Shown here: one piece after another, positions 1 through 11,759 of the stretch
Layout: every line of letters starts with the position of its first letter
Position numbering within the stretch: position 1 is the first letter of the stretch
Origin: Taxawa tesnikishii (nom. ined.)
Taxonomy: Eukaryota; Ascomycota; Dothideomycetes; Dothideales
Direction of reading: 5' to 3'
Assembly (NCBI GenBank): GCA_030247885.1
Contig: JAPDRO010000023.1
Coordinates: 434,001-498,000 of the forward strand
DNA: 64,000 bases
Position numbers and translations under genes: made by a program
The notes under the pieces: model-generated
What the model saw: only the letters and a program-made list of their open reading frames with translations
The model's database searches: none
What the model was told of the DNA's origin: nothing

Positions 1-218
1 AAGACAAGACAAGACCCAACTTCGAGCTCCGCAAATTGTTCAGACACCTCCGAGCTGCTGCATAACAGACCTGTACACGTCGAACCCCGTTCCTCCTGGA
101 CTTTCTCCTGGAACTACCGGCAAAGTCTCTCTTGGCGACTCTTGTTTAGGGACCTCCGGCCGTTCCAGCGCCCACCCATTGCGACCGTCGTCTCAACACC
201 AACCGTCTATAATCCGTC
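1..218. other. 5' flank of the bL17m gene
   Basis: This is the window edge plus the upstream region of the ribosomal protein gene. It opens with three AAGAC repeats at 1-15. No coding sequence is supported. Short overlapping reading frames here continue into the bL17m gene in the wrong frame. Confidence 0.5.
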
Positions 219-1008
219 ATGGCAGGCGGTCACGTCAAATACCGCGCCCTCGGACGAACATCGTCGCACAGGCAAGCCCTCCTCCGCAACCTCGTCACAT
301 CTCTGTTCAAGCACGAATCGATATCGACAACATGGCACAAGGCGAAAGAGGCGCAGCGTCTGGCCGAGAAGTTGATCACCCTGGGGAAGAAGAACACGGA
401 GGCCAGCCGGCGGCGGGCTATTGAGATCTTCTACGTACGTTGGCCACTCTACCTCTTCGATCGCCTCCATGTGTCGGTTGAGAAGACCGTCGTTTAAGGA
501 CATAGGATGCTCGGAGTCGGGTTTGCTAATTTCGCCGGGACAGGAACCACACTCGCTCGTTCCTAAACTCTTCGGTGAGATCCGTGAGCGCTACGCATCA
601 CGACCGGGCGGCTACACGCGCGTGCTTCGCATCGAGCCCTTAAAGGAAGATCAAGCGCCCTCTGCGATTCTCGAGCTGGTCGACGGACCCAAGGATATGC
701 GGTTTGCGATGACTGCGCGGACGCTTGCACAGTTGAGGGTGGAGGGTAAGGAGGTGAACGACATGACCGCGGGCAACATCGCCAAGGTGACGAGGTATAG
801 GGAGAATGGAGAGCATGACTTGGAGGAGATGGTGAGGAAGTTCAGGAACTTGAGCGCCGAGGGTGATGAAGGGGTCAAAGTGGTTACGAAGAAAAGGTCT
901 ACCCCAGGCAGAAGGAGAGCAGGTAAAGAGAAGGTCGGTGTGTTGAGGAGGTGGTTATATTGTTTGGCTCTGCGGATAAGGTATTGGGAATGGCGTCAAG
1001 ATGGTTAG
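219..1008 (+). CDS. Mitochondrial large-subunit ribosomal protein bL17m (yeast Mrpl8 type)
   Basis: Structural protein of the mitochondrial 54S ribosomal subunit. Two exons, 219-434 and 544-1008, are separated by a 109-nt intron (GTACGT...ACAG) between whole codons, giving 226 residues. The N-terminus [20 protein letters not shown] followed by [10 protein letters not shown] and a basic helix is the hallmark of the L17 fold. The second exon carries the LFGEIRERY segment and a C-terminal mitochondrial extension typical of fungal homologues. The last 40 or so residues are arginine-rich and unusual. A CCCC run at 902-905 may lack one base, as in other genes here; if so the protein would stop about 30 residues earlier. 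Family assignment is confident; the C-terminus is not. Confidence 0.88.
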
Positions 1009-2765
1009 GATGTTCTGTTGTAAGACTAAGAAGGGCTCTGTACATTGAGGGCAGTATGAATGTGGAGAGAACTGGCTGTCGTACCAAGATACTCTTTACG
1101 TTCCCCACTGAGCAGGATCCCTTACCTTAAGAGCACCAAAATGTATTGAATAGCAGGGCATTAGACTGGCACTACTGTGGGTACATTGGGCACACCGCAT
1201 TGGTGTTGATATGGTAATCGTTACTCAATACACTTTGAGATCCAGATCTAGTCGCATTATCGAGGGCCATCCGAAAAGAGAGGCTGCCGCATGACCAATG
1301 GTTCAGTCACTAAGATGAAAAGCAAGCCGCATTAGCATGTGCCCTTTCCAGGCGAGCGGCTAGACTTTTGAGAACATGGAAAATGGAAAAAGCTTTCGTA
1401 CGGTTCCCTTCACTCATACACCATCAAACAGCAACGAAGACCGTTAACGCATCGAGGTCTCGGTGCCCACCCGTCCCTTGCTCGACCTGCATCGTGATGG
1501 TACACTAAGGCATCCAGTAAGAGCTCCCGAGAACACAGTTGATCTATCTCTGTTCATAGTCCCTACCGATGGCGAACTTCAAAAGGCAAACCACACGAAT
1601 CAACCACAGGCCCCTTGTTCTTGCCAGGTCACCTTTGAACAGCACCAAACCATCATGTCAGTCTTTCGGAAAACGCATCGGAACCTCTCTAGTAATCTTG
1701 CAGATGGGTTCTGTTATCGCTCCTGTAGTTATCGTCATGGCATTGAATATTCAGTCACGGCTCACCGCTTTCGTTGGCGTAGTTCAGGACCTATATCACA
1801 GCAGTTTCTCCCAATCCTTCTCCCCTTCTTTGATAACAGAACGCGGGCTGGGCGGGGAGCCTGGGAAGAGGAATGAGTGGGATTGACGTCGAGCTCGGCC
1901 ACGGCTGGCAGCTCGCAGCTGTTCACGGTCGGTCCCATTGATAGCGATCATCCGTGAGCTGGTCTCCAAGAGAGATCGTTGCTGTCATGTCTTGCTTTGC
2001 CTCTATGCAGATGTTATCACGGCCGAACTGCTCGTCGCATTCTTTGACGTGGTCCCAGAATCTTTGTCCTTCAGTAGTTTTCCCCAGCTTCTTCCTTTCA
2101 AACCCCACTGCCTTTTCCTTCCCCTTTCCTTCACGTTCTGCTCCGCATCGGCGATGGGGCAACGTTTGACACCTTGGTCGTTCACCGGGTTTCCACTGAC
2201 AGCAGCTAGCCATGTTTTGACCTTCAAATGGGATTCCTGCAGCGTCAAGGTAGCTGTGCAGTCGCCTTGCAATAGCAGTCAAGCGGCTGAACCAAGCGAC
2301 AGTTGAAGCGTAAGGTTGGAATGCAAAGCCATGCCTGATAAGAAGGGCAAGGGCTGGTATCATGTCGAATTATAGTCTGCCCCTAAGTAAGACAAGCGAT
2401 AGCTTTTGAAAGAGCCCCTGAGTTATCAAAGCAGCCATAACCCAACATACAAGGCAACCGACCGCCAGCGGCTCTGAGCCGAATTCGTCGTCCCTCGTAC
2501 GATCTCGGATAGCAATCCAACGGAGCGCATATGTCCGTGTCATAGGATGAGGACATCTGTAACAAATGCTTGCATCGGTATAGCACCTCGTTGCCTTGAG
2601 CGTTCACCGCATGAGGGCACCCTGAAGCAAGACAAAATTGCGTCCTTCAAGCCACCCTTCCTACAAGAGGGTCTGTCTCAGGAACAACCATCTCAGCAAT
2701 GCTCCGCTCGCTAACGGGCGTGCGCATCGGAATAGCGCGTTCGTTCGCTGAGCAAGGAAGCTCAT
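1009..2765. other. Intergenic region with one dispersed-repeat copy
   Basis: Reading frames up to 146 codons exist on both strands (1463-1876, 1923-2363) but none shows a domain, codon bias or intron structure I recognise. The only structure seen is a repeat copy at about 1607-1687 that recurs at 29.9 kb. Confidence 0.5.
1607..1687. repeat. Dispersed repeat relic, copy A
   Basis: About 80 bp here aligns with 29880-29959. The best-conserved core runs from GAACAGCACC to GGAACCTC at 1637-1687. A weaker copy of the core lies at 15548-15600. Most differences from the 29.9-kb copy in the core are C-to-T changes, three of them at CpA dinucleotides. No terminal repeats or coding capacity are seen, so the element class is unknown. 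Confidence 0.5.
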
Positions 2766-4458
2766 TTACAATCTCTCCCTTCTCGATCGCGGCGCCGGGG
2801 CTCTAGAGGCGCGCTCATCCTCTGCCGCAGTCTCCTCTCTCCTCCGGTCCTGCACACCTCTGGCTTGCGTACGGCTCAATCCGGCAATCATCCACCACTC
2901 GTCAGGAATATCCCGCCTGCTCGCTAACCGCTCTAGAATACCGCGCATCTGCTCCAGATCCGAGTCATCCATGTTGGGACTTCCGTCTAGGCGCTCTATG
3001 GTATCAAGGTCGTTCAGGTGCTGACGCGTCCGGCGGGTCAGGGCTGGGTCGGAGTGCAGGACTCCCGTCAAACGATCCGCCAATTCCTCGTTAGATAGCT
3101 CGGAAGTGTCATGGTTGGGATTGGAAGACTGTAAAGTAGGATTGGAGTGCAGTATCTCTGCCAGTCGGCGGCCCATGTCTTGTAGTTGACGGTCTGCTTC
3201 TTCGAAAATTTGGCGCATGCGGCTATTGAGGCGGCCGGTGGAGTCGTGTTCTGTACCCGACATTGTCGATGTAAGGCGCGCGGCTATTGCTTGGTTGGCA
3301 TAATCCTGTCGCTCCTCCTCGCCTTGGGCGTTGACCGTGCGAAATTGATCCCAATCTTGGAACATGCGCCGCTGGAACTCCATCTCGTTATCCGTGTCAA
3401 GCTCGGACGTCGAATCTTGAATACAGTCGGCGTCTTGGTCTTGGGAGGAATAGGAAGTGGCAGAATCGCTGGAGTTAGTGGCCGGTGCTGACCATGTGCG
3501 GGAAGCGTTGTTGGAGTTGGAAGAGGTGAAGGATGCGGATGCTGCGGCGCTAGTGAAGCTGCTATCGGCGGACGGCAGCGTGGTGTCGGGTGTAATGGTC
3601 GTCTGGATCACTTCCCAGACGTCGCCCAGCGGCGAGCCGGGAGAGAGGCTGCGTCTTCGATCACCCAGTCCATCAATTGAGAAGCTTCCATGCAAGCCTT
3701 CGCGCATCTCGCCCGCAACAGGATTGATTGTCCATCCCCACGTGGACTCGGTAGACGCAAACTCGATGACTGGTTGTAAGATCCTGAGCGCTCAAGCGGC
3801 GGAGTAGGGAGAGCGCCCTCGCGTGGGGTGTCGGCCAGTCCGTTGCGAGACTGTGGTCGAGTGGTATCGTCCTGTCGCGTGAGTCTAGGTGGTTCGTAAC
3901 GGTCAAGCCAGGGTTGACGTCGAAGCGATCTGGACCTAGCAGTGTACGAGTCTTCTCGTGCTGAGGGCACATAGCGATCAGGAGAAGGTTGAGTCCAACG
4001 AAGTCTAGGTGGGCCAACGTGCTCCCAATGAGAATCTCCGGTGAGCATGTGCAAGGCGGAAGGACCCGAGACCCTTCCTCCAGCAGGCTGCTCGTCCGAT
4101 CGCGGTTCATTGTCCGGGGGTTGCGCGATATCGAGATGTCTCGAGCCTTGTGGTCTCTGCGGCTGCAAGTCGAGCACGCTGCGACAGCGGTCTTGAGAGT
4201 GGCACAAGAGGCGGAGGAGGCGAGGGTGCGTGCGAATGGCCGGGAGCAGGCAACACGATGGACATGGAGGAAGTCGCGTCTTGCTGAGGGCCTTGCCTAC
4301 GTCTTGCGTGTGGGGGCGGGGAGCGCGGCGGTACGGGATAGCGACGACGAGGGCGTATGGAGGGTTGGCGACGAATTGCTGAGCGCGCGGCTGCGGTTGG
4401 ATCGGCCTTCACGGCATCTTTAACCGGCTTCCTCTTCTCTTCGGGATCGCGCCATATA
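2766..4458 (-). CDS. Conserved hypothetical protein, disordered, frame-interrupted
   Basis: I do not recognise a named domain. Reading leftwards, a proline/arginine/serine-rich N-terminal half (about 4458-3740) is followed by a half (3740-2766) rich in serine and acidic residues. Its C-terminus contains helical segments and the tryptophan-bearing motif IPDEWWMIAGLSRTQAR near the end, which looks like the conserved core. The two halves lie in different frames that meet at a CCCC run (plus strand 3736-3739). One extra base there joins them smoothly, and the 2766-4162 exon length then becomes a multiple of three. A 43-nt intron at 4163-4205 is plausible, and a splice acceptor (GCGCGCAG) just upstream of 4458 suggests a missing first exon. 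The start is therefore unresolved. The protein is probably nuclear or cytosolic, since no signal peptide or membrane segment is visible. Confidence 0.55.
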
Positions 4459-5190
4459 CTGCGCGCGAAAGTGTGTCAGCTTGAGTGCGGATGCTATGGT
4501 GAGGCGCGTTGGACAACGGAGTCGTGTCGCGACTGTTGGCGCGCGCGCCGCGACAGGAGGGGCGGCTGATTGCGCACTTACGGAAGACCCATGATTCTGG
4601 TGAGATGCAAGGTGTGAGATGTGAGATATCAAGGACGAGAGGTGGAGTGGAGAGGACAACACGCGCGCAATCGCGACAACAGAAAAGTTGGGAGTTTCTT
4701 TCTACGAGGGGAGAGATGAGAGATGAGAGATTCAAGGCGGCTGATTGTTTGATCGCAATGCAACGCAACGGCGAGGCGAGAGCTGGAGCTGGGGCTGACT
4801 CCCACGCCCTTAGGCCCTTGCACAAACTCTAGGCGGCGGCGGCGGCGGGCCAAGCTCTTCGCTTAGCTTAGCTTAGCTTGATCCACTCGCTTGCATAACT
4901 TTGTGTAACCGTGATCTGGTGCGACTGAATTGGCCATCAGCTCTTCGTATTCACTTCACTGTCCTTTACCCCCGAATCCTCTTGTCGTTGTGTCTGCTCT
5001 TCTCGACATTCGGAGAGGAAGTCGGTCATCTGTCCGTCCGAAATCCATATCTGCCACCTAACAGACGCTGACTCAAAACCTGGGTACGGCGCCACAACAT
5101 ATCAAGGATCGGCAGCTGCCATGCTGAGAACCACAGCGTAGCAAGCACTATGTGTAGGACAATCTCTGCTTCTTTTGCTTTTCTTTCAAC
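4459..5190. other. Intergenic region, probable divergent promoter
   Basis: This lies between the leftward unknown gene, whose first exon may be inside it, and the rightward FOL3. It contains an imperfect GCTTA tandem repeat at 4861-4879. Short frames on both strands have no recognisable product. Confidence 0.4.
4861..4879. repeat. GCTTA microsatellite
   Basis: Nearly four tandem copies of GCTTA, located upstream of FOL3. Confidence 0.8.
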
Positions 5191-6730
5191 ATGATCGAGT
5201 TGGGTCTCTCGCGCGTATTCCGGCTACTGGCCCGTACGCCTCTTGCATGGCCTGCGATCCATGTCGCCGGCACCAACGGCAAGGGTTCCATTTGCGCCTA
5301 TATATCTGCCATGTTCTCCGCGTACAACCAATCTTCTCTGCGCAGATCGATCAAAAAGCCACCGCTGAAATATGGCCGTTTTACATCACCGCATCTAATT
5401 GATCGCTGGGACTGTATTACTATCAACGAAGAAACCGTATCGGAATTCATCTTCAAGGAAGTCGAGGCCCGAGTCAAGCGGCGCGATCAAGAGGAAGACA
5501 TCAATGCCAGCGAGTTCGAGCTGCTCACCGCTACCGCTTTCGAAATTTTCACCCAGGAAAAGATCGATGTCGGCGTTATCGAGGTCGGCTTGGGAGGTCG
5601 ACTGGACGCCACCAATATCCTAGGCCAGCGATCTGAGTACGATGACTCTGGACGATTCTCCGGAGAAGATGAAGCCGACTTCCGCAGGCTACCTTTGCTT
5701 ACTGTGATCTCCAGTATTGGCTTAGATCACCAAGCTTTCCTTGGAGACACGATCGAAGCCATCGCTACCGAAAAGGCCGGCATACTGAAATCGGGTGTGG
5801 AGTGCTTCCTCGCCCCGAACCCGCCTTCAGTAAAAGAAGCAGTCCAGGCAGTTTCTCGCAAGGTCCAAGATAAAAACCATGGCATGCCCATAACCATACG
5901 GGAAATCAGTTCGGAACCTCGCGACCTCAAGGCTTGGTTATGCTCTCGCGTCTCGAAGGACGAGCTTAAAGAGCCCCGCTTTGAGGCGCTGGCAGGACGG
6001 TACATGCCTGATGACATTCCGTCACGGCGCATAAATGCCTTGACTGCTCTCGAGGCTACACATAGCACTCTGTTGGCGCTTGGTTGCATAAACCCTGACC
6101 GCAGTGGGGAGTACGTAGACCTCTACGGAGAGGACTACATAAAGCTCTACGAATCATTGTGGGAGGTACCTTTCAAAGTTGTGTGGCCCGGCCGCTTGCA
6201 GCAGATCAGCCTCGCTCCGCTTACCGGATCCGAGGACTCTGCCATCCTCGACGGAGCCCACAATGCCCAATCCGCCGCTGAGCTGGCACGATACGCGCGC
6301 AAGATGGCTGGTGGTCGACCTATTACATGGCTACTGGCCGTATCCGCTAGCAAAGATATCCAGGGGATGCTCGCGTTACTCTTGAAACCTGGCGATCGAG
6401 TGGTGACGACAAGATTTGGGCCCGTGGATGGGATGCCTTGGGTCAAGGCGATGGACGAAGAAGAAATCCAGCGCGCAATCGAGCTGGAACACCGCGGCTG
6501 CGGTAAGTTGGATCCGATCTCGACTCGACATCCGAGCTGTGGCTAATACTACTCTAGTCTTACTGACTTTGGGTCACGATGTTGCGCCTGCCGTGGGGAA
6601 GGCTGCATTACTGGCGAGACAAACGTCGTCCCAGCTGGTCATCGCTGGCAGTTTGTACCTTGTGGGAGACGTAATGAGGCTCTTGAGAGACCGTGGTGCT
6701 AGCGTCACAGGCCAAGCTACTGTGCAATAA
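5191..6730 (+). CDS. FOL3: Dihydrofolate synthase / folylpolyglutamate synthase family (FOL3 type)
   Basis: Adds glutamate to dihydropteroate to form dihydrofolate, an ATP-dependent step of folate synthesis (Mur ligase superfamily). Exons 5191-6502 and 6558-6730 flank a 55-nt intron (GTAAGT...CTCTAG), giving 494 residues. The ATP-binding loop GTNGKGS is at residues 27-33. FTSPHL follows near residue 70, GLGGRLDATN lies near residue 130, and LDGAHN marks the C-terminal ligase domain. The short N-terminus MIELGLSRVFRLL matches FOL3 rather than the longer folylpolyglutamate synthase MET7, so the dihydrofolate-forming enzyme is the better call. The frame is intact throughout. The gene stands alone between an upstream unknown gene and the SOG2-like gene. 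Confidence 0.93.
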
Positions 6731-7363
6731 AAAAGCAGGCTCAGCTCAGGTTCTTGGAAGGGTTGACACCTATGCGATACGCATACTGCTCTTTCTCACC
6801 GATAATCAGGAGCGAATAACTCATGTGAAGCATGAACGAAGCCGAGACAGTGCTTCAACGAAGCTAAAGTGAGGCTCAGGTGAAGCACAAGTGAGCCAAC
6901 CCAATTATTGTACTTCCGACATCATTGGGATAGGGCGGTATCCCAGAGGGGCTGAACAGCGGTCCACATTAGCCTGCAGTGAGTTTCAATCCAGTGTGTT
7001 GCCGTTCACTCTCACAGCGAGAGAGGGTTTTCGTTTCGGAATCAATATCTCGTGATTCTCGTTATGCTCATGCAAAGGGGAAAATAGGGGCGAGAGCGAG
7101 GATGAATTGCGACTGAGATGCGCGATGACGTTGTGTGATGTCTCACGTAAGCGGTAACACAATAAAGTTTAGGCTTTCCGCGGCTCGGCTTCTGCTTGAT
7201 TCGTGTGGCATCGTGTTCCTGCAGTGTTTCATCTGCACGCCAGGCCTATCGATACCATTTACCACGATACGGTCCAGTCGCGTGACTATGCCACTATGGC
7301 CAACAACTTCCCCTTCACCCAGTCCAACACTGGCAGGACCTCTCCGTCCCCCATGACCGACCC
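6731..7363. other. Intergenic region upstream of the SOG2-like gene
   Basis: Spacer of 633 bp between two genes read in the same direction. No coding sequence, RNA or repeat is recognised. Confidence 0.5.
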
Positions 7364-10199
7364 ATGACTGTCGACGAACTGGTTGTCTTTACAAAGAAAG
7401 CCCTTGAAGATGGCACCAGGGATGCCCACATGCGCTCCGGCCATGGCACAGATATGCCAAAGGGGAAGTTCGCGACATTCGGGGAGATACGTTAGATCTC
7501 GGTCACCGTCACTGCAGCGCCTTGCCCGTCGAGGTCATTGACATTATCAGGGACAAAGTGGAGAGGTGAGGAGGGGAGATGCACACCCGGAGCCACGAGT
7601 AGCTGAAACATTGCCAGGCTCGCCCTCGCCCACAACCCTCAATGCAGCATACCCCCGGAAATCGCGTTGTGTACGCGTCTACGCTATCTCAATATACGGT
7701 GGAACGACTTGGACACATTTCCGGAGGCTGTATGTTTACATCCGACCGAGAGAAAAGGAGCGAAGCTGAGACGGTGCAGGTGCTCCAACTATCCGGCCTA
7801 GAGATTCTTGATGTTGGTAAGAACAGAATCACGACCATTCCAGAAGACATCAACCGATTGGCAAGCCTGAAATGTTTGGCCATGTCCCGCAACCGGATCA
7901 CGCGACTCCCGCTTAGCATAGGCGAGATGACCTGCCTGAACAAACTCAAGTTCGACGAAAACCCACTCGAATTTCCTCCTCCAGAAGTCTACTCTTTGGA
8001 GCAAAACTCTCTGATTACCGCCTCGGAGGTTCAAAAAGAGAGCGTTGTATGCGCAGAAGTGAAGAAATACCTCCGGGAGTGCTCAAAGGAGCGGGTCAAG
8101 ACGGAGGTTGAGGGCGACATGAGGTTTGGGTTAGAAAAGACTGCACGGAAGGGTTCCCGACTGATGCGAACGTTTAGTGAGAGCAATGTTGAGACCCCAC
8201 GGCCTCCCAAGCGTACGCTAGGAGGCAGATTTCCGGTCAGACCAAGCATAAGCGGTATCGAGCCAGGTGAACTGAACGTGGATCATGTCTCGATGCCTCC
8301 GCCCCCGATCCCGCAACGGTCGAATGCACGCAATTCGATATACCAGAACTATCCGGTGTCGCGCCGTCCGGGGTTGGCCCCACTATCAGCAGAGGGTGAG
8401 CGCAATCGAAGTCGCAGTGAGACGGTAACGTCTGCCAGTTCTCGGTCGAAGCGACTTGGTTTTCTCGGTCGAAGCGACTTGGTTCGCAAGAACGTTGATT
8501 CGGCGACCACTGTTACAAATACAGGGACACTCAAGCCTAAACACTTCCGCGGATCCAGCCATGCATCAGCACTCCACACCGTGCAGACGAGCAGTGGTGG
8601 CGAGACATCGTCCGGCCCAGGCAGTCCTATTGATGGCCCTTCCACGAGCCGTCTGATGATGCCCAGCCGTCGTCTGTCTAGTCTGCCAGAAAACCGCAGG
8701 GCATCACGCACAGACAACTCCATCGTGAAAAGCGCAAGGCGAATCGTCTTCGCTCTTTACCAACTTAATCGGCCCGTTGACGATGTGATCCGCGTTATCA
8801 GTACTGGCAGTCCCAAGAAAAGTATCGTCGAAAAGGCCCATTTTGCCGCCAACACTCAAGTCAAAGAACTCGATCGACAACTACATCGCCTTGACAATCG
8901 TGCCGAAGACGAAGAGGGACAGGAAGATCTCGAGTCACTCCGGGATATCCTTAAGAAAAGCATCCAGTGCCTGCGAGAATACCGTAACGTATCCTCTGAA
9001 CTACGCCTAAACGCCCGCAAGATGACCAAACATGGCGATCCCATGTTCCTACGCGCTCTAATGCTCCAGGCTTACGGCTGCCTGATCGAAGTGCGCAACG
9101 CCGTAGCCATACACGAGGCACAAGTCAGGACACCGGTCAAGACGCCGCGCGCCTCTCGGGCAATCAGCAGCCGCTCCGTGACACCGACTCAAGCCAAGCC
9201 CATCACGAACAGGAGAGTTAGGGCCGGGACGATACTGCGACCTGGCAAGATCAACACCGGCTCTGTCCCGCCACCCGTACCTCTTATTCCTGGCGCTGTG
9301 AGCCGAACCAGTACAATGACCAGTCTGAGTGCAGTGACACCCCGTTCCGGAGAGTCGTTCTCCGGCCTGGCCTCTGCACCCATGTCGCGAAGCAACACCA
9401 TGCAAAGCCAGGCCAATGGTGTTGACGAGGTGCGCGAGTTTGAACAGATTTATTCGAAGTTGTCCAAGGCGTGCGATGAAGCATCGAACGTGTTACCGAG
9501 CTGCAGGATGGAATTCGCCATGCGCAAAGACGGTGCCGCACGGTCTATGCCTGTCGCCATCACCCACCAACTGAATCTCGTCCTCTCAAAATGCGAGGGC
9601 GCTATCAACGCTATGCTCGCGCTGCAGGACAAATTGAAAATGGTCAAGTTGAAAGATCCCGCCTTGCGTCATCACAGAGACTTCTGGCAGCTGTGTGATG
9701 CATTCGTGCGCGTACGTCTCTCCTACCTACACACTACACCCCTGCCCGTACCCCCAGGTAATCTCTCCAATAGATCTAGCACTCCTGCTGACCGCAAAAA
9801 CAGGCCTGGGGCGACCTAGCCCTCGAACTCCGCAACATCGCCAACCAGGGCCACGAAACCAGCAAGCTGAAGATCAGCATGCGGCCCGCGCACAAAGCCG
9901 TCAAGGAAGCCGGGAGCGCCATCCACGCCTCTCCGCTCTACCAACGCGCGCACGCCGCCCCCATAGTCACGTCTCCGGCTTACTCCGCTTCAAGCAGTTA
10001 TATCGCGCAGCCGGGATCTAGTTACGCATCAACGCCCGTGCCCGCGACGCCGCTGAGTGCGGCGCTGGGTCCTGCGGCGCTGGCGACCGTGCCCAGCACG
10101 CCGGGGTTGTTGCCGCCGGCGGAGTATTTCGCCGTCGAGAGGGAGAGGAGCGACACCATGGGCTCGAGGATGTATGGGAGGAGGGATGGGGTTAGGTGA
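7364..10199 (+). CDS. Leucine-rich repeat protein with SOG2 domain (RAM pathway)
   Basis: Homologue of yeast Sog2, a component of the RAM (regulation of Ace2 and morphogenesis) NDR-kinase pathway acting in polarity and cell separation. Exons are 7364-7565, 7618-7729, 7780-9711 and 9804-10199, with introns of 52, 50 and 92 nt; about 880 residues. The start MTVDELVVFTKKALEDG is followed by LDLGHRHC and four or five leucine-rich repeats (for example LRYLNIRWNDLDTFPEAV and LEILDVGKNRITTIP). A disordered serine/proline-rich stretch and the SOG2 helical domain (from about SIVKSARRIVFALYQL to the C-terminus) come next. In exon 1 the frame changes at a GGGG run (7462-7465). One added base joins the start to LDLGH and gives the right splice phase, so this is probably a sequence error. 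Confidence 0.85.
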
Positions 10200-10869
10200 A
10201 TGCTTTTTCCCTTTTCCTCTTTTTACGCGCGCCTGCTGCTGCTCGCGCCTGCTCTGTCCGCCCTTGTCCAGGGCGCGCTTGGTTCACGACGGTTGCGTCT
10301 GGTGCGATGATGGTTGGAGGAGGTGGTTTGGGTGTGCAAGCTGGGAGACGCTGGGAGTTCTGGCGTGGTACGACACGACAGAGTTGCCGGGTTTGACGGA
10401 TGATTTGTTCCTTGGAATGGGTTTTCGAAGATGAGTTGTTGTTTTTCACAGGCCGAGATGTGCTTGGCCGCATGCATGGAGGAGACGGGATCGTGGCTTG
10501 AGCATCAGCGTGCGAGGCGTTCGGGGATTGGAAGCCATGAGATACCCCTTCCGTGTATTGTACTCGTGCTTGCGTTCGAGAAGTTTTGCGAACAAGGAAG
10601 ACCCTGTCACTCAGATGAAGACGAATATAGATACATTCCATCAGTGCATGGAGCTTTCCGGGGACGAAGTTCTTTTCATTGCAGAAACCTTTTTCATATC
10701 ATTGTCCAGCGCTGATCTGGAGAGCTACATTCAATTGCCGATGCCATTCCATCATTTTTCCGAAATGCGTGGTCAATTGACCCCCCTTTTCACCCAACCA
10801 CCGAACGCCGATTGTCTTGCGGCATGCTGCAAAGTTTTGACAAGGCATCGAGACAGAAATGCGATGCGC
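10200..10869. other. Spacer between convergent genes
   Basis: Contains the 3' ends of the rightward SOG2-like gene and the leftward P1 gene. Frames seen here on the plus strand, including one at 10498-11070, are shadows of the low-complexity P1 tail or unsupported. Confidence 0.5.
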
Positions 10870-11359
10870 TTAGTCGAAAAGACCGAAGCCCATGTCCTCG
10901 TCGGACTCCTCCTTCTCCTCCTCCTTGGCGGCCTCTGGAGCGGCCTCCTCGGCGGCACCACCGGCAGCAGCACCGGCACCACCGGCAGCTGGAGCGGCGG
11001 CGGCGGCACCACCTCCGGAACCGACGTTCAGGAGGAGGTCCTTGATGTCCTTGCCCTCAAGAGCCTGTAGAGTTTGTGTTACTATGCGTTCCAAATTGCG
11101 GCTTCTTCTGGTGGGATAGATGTGTGTACCTTGGCGAAGAGGGTGGTCCAGATTGGCTCGACGTCTGGGACCTTGGCGGCGGCGATGAGAGTCTGGAGCT
11201 TCTCGGCCTGTGAGAGAGGACATGGTGTTAGTACTCATATCGTCTCGTTGCGCTGGAGGCAGAATTTCTGCCGGGAGGAAAATCGCATACGGTGATCTCG
11301 ACGCCATCATCGGCGAGGATGAGGGCGGCGTAGGAGCAAGCGAGCTCGGCAGTAGACAT
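10870..11359 (-). CDS. 60S acidic ribosomal protein P1
   Basis: Stalk protein of the large ribosomal subunit that recruits translation factors. Three exons read leftwards: 11359-11291, 11207-11130 and 11064-10870, giving 113 residues with all phases correct. The N-terminus [19 protein letters not shown] is diagnostic of P1. A middle exon of 26 residues and a last exon of an alanine/glycine hinge then lead to the acidic tail ending [13 protein letters not shown], the universal P-protein C-terminus that binds elongation factors. The small size and three-exon layout suit a highly expressed ribosomal gene. It is divergent from the UPF0662 gene across 400 bp. Confidence 0.96.
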
Positions 11360-11759
11360 GTTGATGGTTGTTTGGGTGGATGGTGAGATGCCTAAAACGT
11401 TTCTGTAGTGGTACGTAAAGGACTTCTTCCCGTCTGAGGTTGTCAACTTGGAGATTCTTTCGGCGGGACTGGTGTTGGATGGCTGCGAAATATCGTGCAG
11501 CCAGCGCGACCCGAGGATTATCCGAGAAGTCTTGGCACAAGGGTCGTGCTTGCTGCCGCTTCGGCGTGCGAGCTCGGGTTCCCCGCGCTACATCATCGCC
11601 GTCAAAGCAAAGAGAACGCTGCATATCTCTTTACATAAACCGCAGTCACACAGACACCAGGACACCTTGACCAGACGCCGAACACCGAAGAGAAACACTC
11701 TTCTCCTCAACATCGCTACTGCCTACCCCATACCATAACCCGCTGCAGCATCCGACGAC
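11360..11759. promoter_or_regulatory. Divergent promoter of P1 and the UPF0662 gene
   Basis: This 400-bp gap separates the start codons of two genes read in opposite directions, so it should carry both promoters. No TATA box or factor site can be named with confidence. The assignment rests on layout alone. Confidence 0.5.

Noticed and set aside
1923-2363. 146-codon minus-strand frame
   Set aside because: No domain, no conserved motif, overlaps equally long frames on the other strand.
10498-11070. 190-codon plus-strand frame with glycine/serine repeats
   Set aside because: It is the opposite strand of the alanine/glycine-rich third exon of P1.
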